From contig NZ_CP104992.1 of the NCBI RefSeq assembly GCF_030323265.1, forward strand, positions 1,835,501 through 1,899,500: DNA of 64,000 bases, given 5' to 3'. Position 1 is the stretch's first letter; each line of letters starts with the position of its first letter. Below are positions 36,371 through 45,864 of the stretch, piece by piece. The notes under the pieces were generated by a model. The model searched no databases. It was not told the DNA's origin and saw only the letters and a list, made by a program, of their open reading frames with translations. The position numbers were made by a program, and so were the translations under genes. Source of the DNA: Terrirhizobium terrae. Lineage in GTDB: Bacteria; Pseudomonadota; Alphaproteobacteria; Rhizobiales; Rhizobiaceae.

Positions 36371-37906
36371 TTGAGCCTCCAATCTTCCCATGAGCCCGCG
36401 AAAGAGCCGGCCATCGAACTAGTCGGGATCGACAAGAAGTTCGGCGCCGTCCACGCGAACAAGAACATCAACCTCTCTGTCGCCAAGGGCTCGATCCATG
36501 GCATTATCGGCGAAAATGGTGCCGGCAAGTCGACGCTGATGTCGATCCTCTACGGCTTTTATCACGCCGACGAGGGCGAAATCCGCATCCAGGGCAGGCC
36601 GGTGACGATCAAGGACAGCCAGGCGGCGATCGCGGCCGGCATCGGCATGGTCCACCAGCACTTCATGCTGGTCGAGAATTTCACCGTGCTGGAAAACGTC
36701 ATGCTCGGCGCCGAAGGCGGCCAGCTTCTGGCGAAGGGCGTGGCCGGTGCCCGCAAGGAATTGAAGCGGCTGGAAACCGATTACGGCCTGGAAGTCGATC
36801 CGGATGCGCTGATCGAGGAATTGCCGGTCGGCAGCCAGCAGCGCGTCGAGATCCTGAAAGCTCTCTATCGCGGGGCCGATATCCTCATCCTCGACGAGCC
36901 GACGGGCGTGCTGACGCCGGCCGAGGCGGATCATCTCTTCCGCATCCTCGAAGTCCTGCGCGACCAGGGCAAGACGATCATTCTCATCACCCACAAGCTG
37001 CGCGAGATAATGGCGATCACCGATGAAGTATCGGTCATGCGCCGCGGCGAGATGGTGGCGACCCGCAAGACGTCGGAGACGAGCGCTGCCGAACTTGCCG
37101 AACTCATGGTCGGCCGCCGCGTGCTTCTGCGCGTCGAAAAGGGCGATGCCAATCCCGGCCCGGTTCTCCTGTCGGTAAAAAACCTGACGGTGAAGGACGG
37201 CCGTGGCGTCACCATGGTCGACGACGTCTCCTTCGATGTCCGCGCCGGCGAGATCGTCGGCATTGCAGGCGTTGCCGGCAACGGACAGTCGGAGCTTCTG
37301 GAAGCGCTGGCCGGCATCCGCAAACCGGTATCGGGCCAGATCCTCGTCGACGGCAAGGTCGTCGAGGCCGCCGATCCGGCGCTGCTGCGCCAGCTCGGCC
37401 TAGCCCATATCCCGGAAGACCGGCATCACATGGGTCTGGTACTGAAATTCGAGGAATACGAAAACTCGATCCTCGGTTATCACCACGACCCGCGCTATGG
37501 CCGCGGCGCCATGCTGGATCTCGACGCCGTCCGAAAAAGCGCCGAGGAACAGATCGCGAAATACGACATACGCCCGCCGAATCCGCGGCTGAAGACCGCC
37601 AATTTCTCCGGCGGCAACCAGCAGAAGATCGTCGTCGCCCGCGAGATCGAGCGTGACCCGAAAATGCTGCTGATCGGCCAGCCGACCCGCGGCGTCGATA
37701 TCGGCGCGATCGAATTCATCCACCGGCGCATCATCGAGATGCGCGATGCCGGCAAGGCGGTGCTTCTCGTTTCGGTCGAACTCGACGAGATCCGTTCGCT
37801 CTCGGACCGCATCCTGGTGATGTTTGCCGGCAAGGTGGTTGGCGAAAAGCCGTCCGATGCCGATGAGCAGTCGCTCGGCCTGATGATGGCGGGGATCGCG
37901 GCATGA
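36371..37906 (+). CDS. Nucleoside ABC transporter ATP-binding protein (NupA type, two domains)
   Basis: This double-domain ATPase of 511 residues is predicted for a BMP-type nucleoside importer. Domain one has Walker A GENGAGKST and Walker B LILDEPTGVLTP. Domain two has the degenerate Walker A GVAGNGQSELLEAL, signature FSGGNQQKIV and LLIGQPTRGVD, where Gln stands in the catalytic position, as is usual in this family. TTG 36371 was chosen as start, because GTG 36320 and ATG 36335 lie in the terminator stem; AAAGG lies 9 bp upstream. The first permease follows after 82 bp. Confidence 0.88.
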   Translation: MSLQSSHEPAKEPAIELVGIDKKFGAVHANKNINLSVAKGSIHGIIGENGAGKSTLMSILYGFYHADEGEIRIQGRPVTIKDSQAAIAAGIGMVHQHFMLVENFTVLENVMLGAEGGQLLAKGVAGARKELKRLETDYGLEVDPDALIEELPVGSQQRVEILKALYRGADILILDEPTGVLTPAEADHLFRILEVLRDQGKTIILITHKLREIMAITDEVSVMRRGEMVATRKTSETSAAELAELMVGRRVLLRVEKGDANPGPVLLSVKNLTVKDGRGVTMVDDVSFDVRAGEIVGIAGVAGNGQSELLEALAGIRKPVSGQILVDGKVVEAADPALLRQLGLAHIPEDRHHMGLVLKFEEYENSILGYHHDPRYGRGAMLDLDAVRKSAEEQIAKYDIRPPNPRLKTANFSGGNQQKIVVAREIERDPKMLLIGQPTRGVDIGAIEFIHRRIIEMRDAGKAVLLVSVELDEIRSLSDRILVMFAGKVVGEKPSDADEQSLGLMMAGIAA

Positions 37907-37988
37907 GCCTAGCCGCCGTCACCTTTAGAGTTTTGGAGTTTGGAATGACTGACGGACGAATGGTTGTCGGATCGGCGGGGAGGGACGC

Positions 37989-39092
37989 ATGAGCACGGCT
38001 TCCGTTCCACTGCCCGGCTGGATTTCCTATGGCGTCATCCCGCTCCTCAACCTCGTCCTTGCCTTCTTCTTCTCCGGCCTCGTCGTCTGGGCGATCGGCG
38101 AGAACCCGTTCGAGGCGCTGAAATTCCTCATCCAGGGCGCGCTCGGCCGCGGTGACGCGATCGGCTTCACGCTCTTTTATGCCACCAGCTTCATCTTCAC
38201 CGGCCTTTCCGTCGCGGTCGCCTTCCATGCCGGCCTGTTCAACATCGGCTCGGAAGGCCAGGCCTATGTCGGCGGCCTCGGCGCGGCTCTGGTGGCGCTT
38301 TCGCTCGATCATTACGTGCCGTGGTACGTGACCATGCCGTTTGCCATCGTCGGCGCGGCCGTCTTCGGCGCAGCCTGGGCCTTCATTCCGGCCTGGCTGC
38401 AGGCCAAGCGCGGTAGCCACATCGTCATCACCACCATCATGTTCAACTTCATCGGCGCGGCGCTGATGGTTTATCTGCTCGTGCATGTGCTGATCGTGCC
38501 GGGCAAGATGGCACCGGAAACCCGCACCTTCCTGCCGGGCGGCCAGCTGCCGAAGCTCGACTGGCTGATGGCGCTGTTCGGCCTGAAGCTCGGTCCGGCG
38601 CCGTTCAACGTGTCGTTCATCATCGCGCTCGTCATGTGCTACCTCGTCTGGCTGCTGATCTGGCGCACCAAGCTCGGCTACGAGATGCGCACGCTCGGCA
38701 TCAGCCCGACGGCTGCCGTCTATGCCGGCATCCCTTACGTCCGCACGGTCATCATCGCCATGCTCATTTCCGGCGGTCTCGCCGGCATGATGTCGCTCAA
38801 TGCCGTCATGGGCGCCTCGGCCCGCCTGCAGGTGGAATTCGTCGCCGGTGCCGGCTTTGTCGGCATTGCCGTGTCGCTGATGGGACGAAGCCACCCGGTC
38901 GGCATCATCTTCGCCGCACTCCTGTTCGGCATCCTTTACCAGGGTGGCGCCGACCTTTCCTTCGAAATGCCGAGCATCACCCGCGACATGATCGTCGTCA
39001 TCCAGGGCCTCGTCATCTTCTTTGCCGGCGCGCTGGAATACATGCTGCGTCCGGCCATGGTCAGGCTCTACCAGACGGCGAAGGGGAGATAA
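37989..39092 (+). CDS. Nucleoside ABC transporter permease (NupP type), first
   Basis: This 367-residue inner-membrane permease of the BPD_transp_2 family has about nine membrane segments. Conserved stretches are FHAGLFNIGSEGQAYVGGLGAAL and AKRGSHIVITTIMFNFIGAAL, typical of BMP-associated subunits, with LAGMMSLNAVMGASARLQ and FVGIAVSLMGRSHPVGIIFAALLFG later. GGGGAGG lies 7 bp before the ATG. It pairs with the next gene, 3 bp downstream. Confidence 0.9.
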   Translation: MSTASVPLPGWISYGVIPLLNLVLAFFFSGLVVWAIGENPFEALKFLIQGALGRGDAIGFTLFYATSFIFTGLSVAVAFHAGLFNIGSEGQAYVGGLGAALVALSLDHYVPWYVTMPFAIVGAAVFGAAWAFIPAWLQAKRGSHIVITTIMFNFIGAALMVYLLVHVLIVPGKMAPETRTFLPGGQLPKLDWLMALFGLKLGPAPFNVSFIIALVMCYLVWLLIWRTKLGYEMRTLGISPTAAVYAGIPYVRTVIIAMLISGGLAGMMSLNAVMGASARLQVEFVAGAGFVGIAVSLMGRSHPVGIIFAALLFGILYQGGADLSFEMPSITRDMIVVIQGLVIFFAGALEYMLRPAMVRLYQTAKGR

Positions 39093-39095
39093 GCC

Positions 39096-40067
39096 ATGGA
39101 ATATTTCGATACATTCGTCAGCATCCTCGGCTCGGCGATCCGCCTCTCCATCCCGTTGCTGTTCACGGCACTCGCCGGTCTCTTTTCCGAACGCGCCGGC
39201 ATTTTCGATATCGGGCTCGAAGGCAAGATGCTGGCATCCGCCTTTGCCGCGGCCTGCGTCGCCTACTGGACCGGCAATGCCTGGGCGGGTCTCGGCGCCG
39301 GCATCGTGGTTTCGATCATCTTCTCCATGCTGCACGGCTTTGCCTCGATTACCAATCGCGGCAACCAGATCGTCTCCGGCGTGGCGCTCAATTTCGTCGC
39401 AGCGGGCCTGACGATCGTGCTCGGCCAGGCCTGGTTCAACCAGGGCGGCCGTACCGGCCAGGTGCCGCCGGAGGGCCGCTTCTCCGGCATCGTCCTGCCC
39501 GGCGCCGACATGATGCGCGAGGTGCCGATCATCGGACCGCTCTATGCCAATGTCATCTCCGGCAACAACATCCTCACCTATATCGCCTTCCTCATGGTGC
39601 CGATTTCCTGGTGGGTGCTCTACCGCACCCGCTTCGGCCTGCGCCTGCGTGCAGTGGGTGAAAATCCGGGTGCAGTCGATACCGCCGGCATTTCGGTCAC
39701 CTGGCTGCGCTACCGCGCCCTGATCGTCACGGGCTTCTTGGCCGGTTTCGCCGGCACCTATCTGGCGATCGCCCAGTCCGCCGCCTTCATCAACAACATG
39801 TCGGCCGGCAAGGGCTATATCGCGCTAGCAGCACTGATCTTCGCCAAGTGGAAGCCGGTGCCGGTCATGTTCGCCTGCCTTCTGTTCGGCTTCCTCGATG
39901 CCTTCGCCAACTTCATGCAGGGCAAGTCCCTGCCGCTGATCGGCGAAGTGCCGGTGCAGATCTTCCAGGCGCTGCCCTATATCCTCACCTGCGTCCTGCT
40001 TGCGGGCTTCATCGGCGTCGCCCGCCCGCCCAAGGCCGGCGGTGTCGCCTATTCGAAGGAACGTTGA
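39096..40067 (+). CDS. Nucleoside ABC transporter permease (NupQ type), second
   Basis: This 323-residue partner permease opens with SILGSAIRLSIPLLFTALAGLFSERAGIFDIGLEGKMLASAF, the family signature, and carries RAVGENPGAVDTAGISVTWLRYRALIVTGFLAGFAGTYLAI. It starts 3 bp after the first permease, and cytidine deaminase starts 4 bp after its stop, so import and catabolism are encoded on one transcript. Confidence 0.92.
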   Translation: MEYFDTFVSILGSAIRLSIPLLFTALAGLFSERAGIFDIGLEGKMLASAFAAACVAYWTGNAWAGLGAGIVVSIIFSMLHGFASITNRGNQIVSGVALNFVAAGLTIVLGQAWFNQGGRTGQVPPEGRFSGIVLPGADMMREVPIIGPLYANVISGNNILTYIAFLMVPISWWVLYRTRFGLRLRAVGENPGAVDTAGISVTWLRYRALIVTGFLAGFAGTYLAIAQSAAFINNMSAGKGYIALAALIFAKWKPVPVMFACLLFGFLDAFANFMQGKSLPLIGEVPVQIFQALPYILTCVLLAGFIGVARPPKAGGVAYSKER

Positions 40068-40071
40068 ACCA

Positions 40072-40464
40072 ATGTCCCATGAGCTGTTCGAAGCCGCCCG
40101 CGAGGCCATGACCAAGGCCTACGCACCCTATTCGAAATTCCCGGTCGGCGTCGCCCTGAAGGCGGATGACGGCAAGGTCTATCTCGGCGCCAATATCGAG
40201 AACCTCTCGTTTCCCCAAGGGTGGTGCGCCGAACCGACGGCGATCGGCGCCATGGTCATGGGTGGCGGAAAGAAGATCGTCGAACTGGCGGTGATCGCCG
40301 AAAAGCTGCCGCTCTGCACTCCCTGCGGCGGCTGCCGGCAGAAGATTTCCGAATTCGCCTCGGCCGACACCCGCATCTATCTCTGCGACGAGACCGGCGT
40401 GGCAAAGACCGTCACCATGGCGGAACTGCTGCCCTACGCCTTTGAGACGGATGTCATCGGATGA
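40072..40464 (+). CDS. cdd: Cytidine deaminase
   Basis: This 130-residue tetrameric-type cytidine deaminase converts cytidine and deoxycytidine to uridine and deoxyuridine. Zinc ligands and catalytic Glu are in WCAEPTAI and PCGGCRQKISEF; substrate residues are in AYAPYSKFPVGVAL and GANIENLSF. ATG 40072 follows the permease stop by 4 bp; the PNP gene overlaps its last 4 bases. It feeds pyrimidine nucleosides toward the phosphorylases encoded next. Confidence 0.95.
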   Translation: MSHELFEAAREAMTKAYAPYSKFPVGVALKADDGKVYLGANIENLSFPQGWCAEPTAIGAMVMGGGKKIVELAVIAEKLPLCTPCGGCRQKISEFASADTRIYLCDETGVAKTVTMAELLPYAFETDVIG

Positions 40465-41258
40465 GCGCGGTCACCGACCACCTCGTAGAGCGTCTGGGCG
40501 TCCTCGTGCCACGGGTTGCGATCGTACTCGGCTCCGGCCTCGGCTCGCTTGTCGATGGCATCACCGATCAGGTGCGCATCTCCTACAGCGAACTCGATGG
40601 TTTCCCCGTCAGCGGCGTCACCGGTCATGCGGGCGAGCTGGTGGCCGGCTATCTCGGCAGCCAGCCGGTGATCATGCTCTCCGGCCGGGCGCATTATTAT
40701 GAAAAGGGTGACGCGCGGGCCATGCGCTTCCCGCTCGAGGTGCTGAAGGGCATCGGCGTCCAGTCGCTGATCCTCACCAATTCCGCCGGTTCGGTGCGCG
40801 AAGACATGCCGCCCGGCTCCGTCATGCAGATCACCGACCATATCAACTATTCCGGCATGAACCCTTTGATCGGCGAGCATGGCGACGGCCGCTTCGTCGG
40901 CATGACCAGCGCCTATGACGCCGATCTGGCGCTGAAGATGCGCAATGCCGCGATCCGCGCCGGCGTGCCGCTCTTCGACGGCGTCTATATGTGGTTCTCC
41001 GGCCCGAGCTTCGAAACGCCGGCGGAGATCCGCATGGCGCGCACGCTGGGCGCCGATGCCGTCGGCATGTCGACGGTGCCGGAAGTCATCCTCGCCCGCT
41101 ATTTCGGGCTGAAGGTTGCAGCCGCCTCCGTCATCACCAATTACGGGGCAGGCATGACCGGCGCAGAACTCAGCCATGAGGAAACCAAGGACATGGCGCC
41201 CATCGGCGGCGCCCGCCTGGCCGGTGTTTTGTACGAAATGATTGCAAACAACGGCTGA
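40461..41258 (+). CDS. punA: Purine-nucleoside phosphorylase (trimeric, PNP II type)
   Basis: This 265-residue enzyme splits purine nucleosides with phosphate into base and (deoxy)ribose-1-phosphate. Motifs are GSGLGSLVD (phosphate), GRAHYYE, LTNSAGSV, and the family signature with SGPSFETPAEIRMARTLGADAVGMSTVPE. It belongs to the PunA/XapA group, not DeoD. It overlaps cdd by ATGA. A 106-bp gap with little structure separates it from deoC. Confidence 0.92.
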   Translation: MSAVTDHLVERLGVLVPRVAIVLGSGLGSLVDGITDQVRISYSELDGFPVSGVTGHAGELVAGYLGSQPVIMLSGRAHYYEKGDARAMRFPLEVLKGIGVQSLILTNSAGSVREDMPPGSVMQITDHINYSGMNPLIGEHGDGRFVGMTSAYDADLALKMRNAAIRAGVPLFDGVYMWFSGPSFETPAEIRMARTLGADAVGMSTVPEVILARYFGLKVAAASVITNYGAGMTGAELSHEETKDMAPIGGARLAGVLYEMIANNG

Positions 41259-41364
41259 TTTATCAAAACCGTAGCGACAATCGGCCCCATACCCTCGAAT
41301 GCGTGGGTTGCATCAAATCGGTTGAACGCTAAAGATGAGCCCTCAATCAGAAGCGGAGGACGCA

Positions 41365-42138
41365 ATGGAACTCCAGAGCCCGCGCGAGGCGGCGGCTTTT
41401 GCCCTGTCTCTTCTCGACCTGACCAACCTGCGTGATGATTGCGACAATGCCGCGATCGACAACCTGTGCCTGCGCGCGCAGACGCCTTACGGCAACACCG
41501 CCGCGATCTGCATCTGGCCGCGCTTCGTCGCCCATGCCCGCCAGATCCTCGGCGAAGGTCATCCGGTGCGGATCGCCACCGTCGTCAACTTCCCGTCCGG
41601 CGAACTTCCCGTCGCCGAAGTCGTCGCGGAAACCCGCAAGGCGGTTGAAGACGGCGCCGACGAGATCGATCTCGTCATTCCCTACAAGGCCTTCATCGCC
41701 GGTGATGAAAGTGTCGTGACCACCATGGTGGAGGCAGTCCGCGCCGCCTGCCCGAATTCCTGCCTCAAGGTGATCCTCGAAACCGGCGAGATCAGAAGCC
41801 GGGAGCTTGTGCGTCTCGCATCCGAGCTTGCGATCGCGGCCGGTGCCGATTTCATAAAAACCTCGACCGGCAAGGTTCAGGTCAATGCGACGCTGGAAGC
41901 CGCTGACATCATGCTGACGGCCATCCGCCAGTCCAAAGGCAAGGTCGGCTTCAAGCCGGCCGGCGGCATCTCCACCGTCGCCGATGCGGACCTTTATCTG
42001 CGGCTGGCCGAAACCATCATGGGTCCCAACTGGATCATGCCCTCGACCTTCCGCTTTGGCGCGTCCAGCCTGCTGGACGATATCCTGGCGGTTCTCGGCG
42101 GCACCACTGCGCCGCGCGCCGCTGCCGGCAATTACTGA
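41365..42138 (+). CDS. deoC: Deoxyribose-phosphate aldolase
   Basis: This 257-residue class I aldolase cleaves 2-deoxyribose-5-phosphate to glyceraldehyde-3-phosphate and acetaldehyde. The Schiff-base lysine is in DFIKTSTGK, with EIDLVIPYKAFIAGDE and KVGFKPAGGIST around the active site. ATG 41365 is preferred over an in-frame ATG at 41335, since GGAGGA lies 6 bp upstream of it. The deoA start codon follows the TGA directly, so translation is coupled. Confidence 0.94.
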   Translation: MELQSPREAAAFALSLLDLTNLRDDCDNAAIDNLCLRAQTPYGNTAAICIWPRFVAHARQILGEGHPVRIATVVNFPSGELPVAEVVAETRKAVEDGADEIDLVIPYKAFIAGDESVVTTMVEAVRAACPNSCLKVILETGEIRSRELVRLASELAIAAGADFIKTSTGKVQVNATLEAADIMLTAIRQSKGKVGFKPAGGISTVADADLYLRLAETIMGPNWIMPSTFRFGASSLLDDILAVLGGTTAPRAAAGNY

Positions 42139-43452
42139 ATGGTGCTCCCGCAGGAGATCATCCGCCGAAAGCGGGACGGACAGTCCCTGTCGCGGGATGA
42201 GATCGCGACCTTTATCGAGGGCGTGACCGGCGAGGGGATATCAGAAGCCCAGGTTGCAGCCTTCGCGATGGCAGTGTTCTTCCGCGGCATGTCCCGTGAC
42301 GAGACGGTGGCTCTGACACTTGCCATGCGCGATTCCGGCTCCGTCCTGCGATGGTCCGGTATCGATCGCCCGATCGCCGACAAGCATTCGACCGGCGGCG
42401 TAGGCGACAATGTCTCGCTGATGCTGGCGCCGATTGCAGCCGCCTGCGGCCTTGCCGTCCCGATGATTTCCGGCCGCGGCCTCGGCCATACCGGCGGCAC
42501 GCTGGACAAGCTGCAGTCCATCCCCGGCTACGACATCGCGCCGGATGAAGCGCGCTTCGTCAGGACGGTCAGGGATGTCGGCTGCGCCATCGTCGGCCAG
42601 ACGGCAGATCTCGCTCCCGCCGACCGCCGCCTTTATGCGATCCGCGACGTCACCGCGACGGTCGAATCCGTGCCGCTGATCACCGCCTCCATCCTGTCGA
42701 AGAAGCTGGCGGCAGGCCTCCGGACCCTGCTGATGGACGTGAAGGTCGGCACCGGCGCCTTCATGCAGGATATCGGGGAAGCCCGTGTACTTGCCCGTTC
42801 GCTGGTCGAAGTTGCCGGTGGGGCAGGGGTGCCTACGGCCGCTTTGATCACCGACATGAACGAGCCGCTGGCCGATGCCGCAGGCAATACACTCGAGATC
42901 GCCAACTGCGTCGGTTTCCTCGCCGGCCAGAAGTCCGGCACGCGGCTGGAAACCGTGGTTCTCGCCGAGGCCGCAGAAATGCTCCTCCAGGCAAGGCTGG
43001 TCTCAAGTGCATCCGCGGGCGAATGCCTCGCACGCCAGGCTCTGACATCCGGCCGGGCGATGGAAACCTTTGCCCGCATGGTCCACGCCCTCGGCGGCCC
43101 CACGGATTTCTGCGATCGCCCTGAAGCCTATCTGCCATCGGCGCCGATCGTTCTGGATGTACTGGCCCCTCAGGATGGCTATCTCGCCGCCTGCGATGCC
43201 CGCGCCCTCGGTCTCGCAGTCGTGGATCTCGGCGGCGGTCGCCGCAAGGTGTCGGACCCGATCGACCACCGCGTCGGCCTGAACGCGCTCCTGCCGCTTG
43301 GTTCACCGGTCTCGAAAGGCCAGCCGATCGCCCGCGTGCATGCCGCCTCGCAGGAGCAGGCCGAACAGACGGTGAAAACGGTGCTGGCCAGCTACCGCAT
43401 CGATGCGCAAGCACCGGAACCTTCGCCGGTCATCATCGAGCGGATCGGCTGA
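42139..43452 (+). CDS. deoA: Thymidine phosphorylase
   Basis: This 437-residue enzyme converts thymidine plus phosphate to thymine and deoxyribose-1-phosphate. The signature is ISGRGLGHTGGTLDKLQSIPGY, with the phosphate loop KHSTGGVGDNVSLMLAP and the LLMDVKVGTGAFM stretch. It begins immediately after deoC. The C-terminal alpha/beta domain (VLAPQDGYLAACDARALG and GSPVSKGQPIARVHA) is complete. The next gene is on the other strand and ends 12 bp away, closing the plus-strand salvage operon. Confidence 0.95.
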   Translation: MVLPQEIIRRKRDGQSLSRDEIATFIEGVTGEGISEAQVAAFAMAVFFRGMSRDETVALTLAMRDSGSVLRWSGIDRPIADKHSTGGVGDNVSLMLAPIAAACGLAVPMISGRGLGHTGGTLDKLQSIPGYDIAPDEARFVRTVRDVGCAIVGQTADLAPADRRLYAIRDVTATVESVPLITASILSKKLAAGLRTLLMDVKVGTGAFMQDIGEARVLARSLVEVAGGAGVPTAALITDMNEPLADAAGNTLEIANCVGFLAGQKSGTRLETVVLAEAAEMLLQARLVSSASAGECLARQALTSGRAMETFARMVHALGGPTDFCDRPEAYLPSAPIVLDVLAPQDGYLAACDARALGLAVVDLGGGRRKVSDPIDHRVGLNALLPLGSPVSKGQPIARVHAASQEQAEQTVKTVLASYRIDAQAPEPSPVIIERIG

Positions 43453-43464
43453 GAAAATGGATGA

Positions 43465-44004
43465 TCAGTTGGCGAGCGTCAGGCTCTCGCCCTTTACCTG
43501 ATAGGATTTGAGTTTCTTCAGAAAACTCATGCCGACCAGCGTGTCGGCCAGCGCCTTGTCGCGCAGCACGAAGGCTTCGACGTCCCGCACCCGCACATTG
43601 CCGATCTCGACCCGGTCTAGCACGATCAGCGCTGCATCTGTCTTGCCGTTGGCGGTATTCACTTCATAGCGGAAATCGAGCCCGTTCACGCCATAGCCCA
43701 GCTTGCGGGCCGTGCTTTCGTTGATCGCCACCAGCGAGGCGCCGGTATCGACCATGCCCGGCACCGACTTGCCGTTGAGACGGAACGTGCCGGTAAAGTG
43801 GCCGCGTCCGTCCGCAGCGAGAACCGTACTGCCCGGAGTGAGGGCCGCGACCTGCGGCGCGGTCGCCTGCGGCGCCTGTGGCGTCCGCTGAGCCTGCCGT
43901 GTCGCCTCGGGTGAGGTTCCGCCATCCTCCTGATGCAGCAGGGCAGGGATCTGCGTTGCCAGCACGGCGACGATGGCCGCAAAGATCGCGGTTCTGAGAA
44001 GCAT
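43465..44004 (-). CDS. Retropepsin-like clan AA aspartic protease (TIGR02281 type), membrane-anchored
   Basis: This 179-residue protein has an N-terminal membrane segment (residues 4-22), a linker rich in Ala, Pro and Gln, and a single retropepsin-like domain: FTGTFRLNGKSVPGMVDTGASLVAINESTARKLG contains the catalytic D-T-G-A, and VGMSFLKKLKSYQV closes the fold. Members act as dimers on the periplasmic side; targets are unknown in this group. It lies between the two convergent halves of the nucleoside salvage block and has no evident link to them. Confidence 0.82.
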   Translation of the reverse strand: MLLRTAIFAAIVAVLATQIPALLHQEDGGTSPEATRQAQRTPQAPQATAPQVAALTPGSTVLAADGRGHFTGTFRLNGKSVPGMVDTGASLVAINESTARKLGYGVNGLDFRYEVNTANGKTDAALIVLDRVEIGNVRVRDVEAFVLRDKALADTLVGMSFLKKLKSYQVKGESLTLAN

Positions 44005-44051
44005 GGTCGGTCCTCGGGTTCAGGACATCCATGCTAGCGACAATGGTTTAC

Positions 44052-44087
44052 GAAAAAAGCGGCCCAACCTTTCGGTCGGCCGCCTTC
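44052..44087 (-). terminator. Rho-independent terminator of the minus-strand salvage genes
   Basis: On the minus strand GGCGGCC (complement of 44078-44084) pairs with GGCCGC (complement of 44059-44064), extended by CGACC/GGTTG around a gaaa loop, followed by six T residues (complement of 44053-44058). It lies about 85 bp after the upp stop. Confidence 0.75.
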
Positions 44088-44110
44088 TTCAGTCTTGGTA
44101 AGGAATTGCT

Positions 44111-44160
44111 AAAGGCAATTCCAGCAGAAGTAGGAACCGGTTTTGCGTCCGGAAATGCTC
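44111..44160. repeat. Short palindromic mosaic element, type A
   Basis: GCAATTCC (44115-44122) and GGAAATGC (44151-44158) flank a core with ggaaccggttttgcgtcc. It is clearly related to the first half of the element at 11141-11186, with few mismatches. It lies between the upp stop and its terminator. Confidence 0.6.
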
Positions 44161-44168
44161 CGGATTGC

Positions 44169-44798
44169 CTATTTCGTGCCGTACATCCGGTCGCCGGCAT
44201 CGCCGAGGCCGGGCACGATATAGCCCTTCTCGTTGAGATGGCTGTCGATCGACGCAGTGTAGATCTTCACATCCGGATGAGCTTCCTGAAAATTCTTGAT
44301 GCCTTCCGGGGCGGCCAGCAGGCAGAGGAAGCGGATGTTGTTGGCGCCGCGTTCCTTCAGCTTCTGGATTGCGGCGATCGCCGAATTGCCGGTTGCCAGC
44401 ATCGGATCGACGACGATCATCAGGCGCTCGTCCAGATCATCCGGCGCCTTGAAGTAATATTCCACCGGCTGCAGCGTGTCGTGGTCACGGTAGAGGCCGA
44501 TATGCGAGACGCGGGCCGAAGGCACCAGTTCCAGCATGCCTTCCAGAAGGCCGTTGCCGGCGCGCAGGATGGAGACGAAGACGAGCTTCTTGCCTTCCAC
44601 GATCGGCGCCTGCATCTGCGTGATCGGCGTTTCGATCGTCTCCAGCGTCAGGTCCAGATCGCGCGTCACCTCGTAGCAGAGCAGCATCGAGATTTCGCGC
44701 AAAAGCCTCCGGAAGCCCGCGGTCGACGTCTCCTTCTTGCGCATGATCGTCAGCTTGTGCTGCACCAGCGGGTGTTCGATGACTGTGACGCCGTTCAT
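44169..44798 (-). CDS. upp: Uracil phosphoribosyltransferase
   Basis: This 209-residue enzyme makes UMP from uracil and PRPP. The PRPP loop is [15 protein letters not shown]; the uracil-binding C-terminus is [39 protein letters not shown] is the family opening. ATG 44798 has AAGGAAAAAG immediately upstream. It is the last of three minus-strand salvage genes (deoB, add, upp) that converge on the plus-strand set. Confidence 0.95.
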   Translation of the reverse strand: MNGVTVIEHPLVQHKLTIMRKKETSTAGFRRLLREISMLLCYEVTRDLDLTLETIETPITQMQAPIVEGKKLVFVSILRAGNGLLEGMLELVPSARVSHIGLYRDHDTLQPVEYYFKAPDDLDERLMIVVDPMLATGNSAIAAIQKLKERGANNIRFLCLLAAPEGIKNFQEAHPDVKIYTASIDSHLNEKGYIVPGLGDAGDRMYGTK

Positions 44799-44859
44799 GG
44801 CTTTTTCCTTTTTCGTTGCTTGCTTCTTCTTCCCGAAAAACGGCCGCTTTCGCAAGTCT

Positions 44860-45864
44860 TCACATCGTCGCCGGCCCGTGATCCCCAATCTGGCCCTCGA
44901 AGCGTTTGAGAAGCGCGGCCTTGGTTGCCTCGTCCAGAAAGGCCGCCTCGAGCGCGGTGCGGGTCATCGCATTGATCTCGGCATCGCTCATGCCCATCGT
45001 CTTGGAGGCGATCTCGTATTCGCGGGCAAGCGACGTGTCGAAGAAGGGAGGATCGTCGGAATTGATGCAGACTTTTACACCCGCCGCCTTGAGCTTCTTC
45101 AGCGGATGGCTGTCGAAATCGGGAAACACGTTAAGCGCGATATTCGAACCGGGGCAGACTTCGAGCACGGTGCCGAGCTCGGCCAGCCGCTCGACGAGAG
45201 CCGCATCCTCGATCGCCCGCACCCCGTGGCCGATCCTGGCCGGCTTCACCAGATCGAGCGCGTCGGCCACGCTGAACGCACCGCAGACTTCGCCGGCATG
45301 GATCGTCAGGCCCAGGCCCGCATCACGGGCGATGTCGAAGGCGCGGGCATAGTCCGCAACCCGCCCCATGCGCTCCTCACCCGCCATGTTGAAGCCGGTC
45401 ACCAGAGGGTTTTTCGCCCGCGCCGCGTATTCCGCCGCAGCAATCACGCTGTCCGGCCCGAAATGCCGCTCGCCGGTCACGATGATCCGCGCCTCGATGC
45501 CGGTCTTCTCCTTGGCCGCCGCGATACCGTCGCAGATGCCGGCGAGATAGGCGTCGGCACCGAGCCCGATCCGGTCGCCATGGTCGGGTGAAACGATGAT
45601 CTCGCTATAGATCGTGTTGATAGCTGCAAGTTCGGTAAGATAGGTCTCGGTCAGCAGCGCATAGTCGCCCGCCGTCTGGAACAGGCTCGCCACCGCATCG
45701 TAGGCCACGAGGAATTCTGCGAAGTCGCGCCAGACATAAGCGCCGTCGCGCAGGATCGCGCTGGTGTCGACGCGGTATTTCTCCGCCTGCGACTTCGTCA
45801 GAGCGGGTGGCGCTGCACCCTCGATATGACAATGGATCTCGGCTTTCAGGAGATGCTGGGTCAC
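44860..45864 (-). CDS. add: Adenosine deaminase
   Basis: This 334-residue zinc hydrolase converts adenosine to inosine. Metal and catalytic residues are [11 protein letters not shown] (HxH), TIHAGE (His and Glu), RIGHGVRA and [10 protein letters not shown] (the two aspartates). GTG 45864 was chosen as start: it overlaps the TGA of deoB (GTGA) and has GGAG 6 bp upstream. ATG 45876 is an alternative adding four residues. Product inosine is the substrate of the purine phosphorylase encoded at 40461. Confidence 0.93.
   Translation of the reverse strand: MTQHLLKAEIHCHIEGAAPPALTKSQAEKYRVDTSAILRDGAYVWRDFAEFLVAYDAVASLFQTAGDYALLTETYLTELAAINTIYSEIIVSPDHGDRIGLGADAYLAGICDGIAAAKEKTGIEARIIVTGERHFGPDSVIAAAEYAARAKNPLVTGFNMAGEERMGRVADYARAFDIARDAGLGLTIHAGEVCGAFSVADALDLVKPARIGHGVRAIEDAALVERLAELGTVLEVCPGSNIALNVFPDFDSHPLKKLKAAGVKVCINSDDPPFFDTSLAREYEIASKTMGMSDAEINAMTRTALEAAFLDEATKAALLKRFEGQIGDHGPATM

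Noticed and set aside
37731..39335. 534-codon minus-strand frame opposite the nucleoside permeases
   Set aside because: Low-complexity sequence rich in Asp, Glu, Arg and His, typical of antisense reading of membrane-protein genes.
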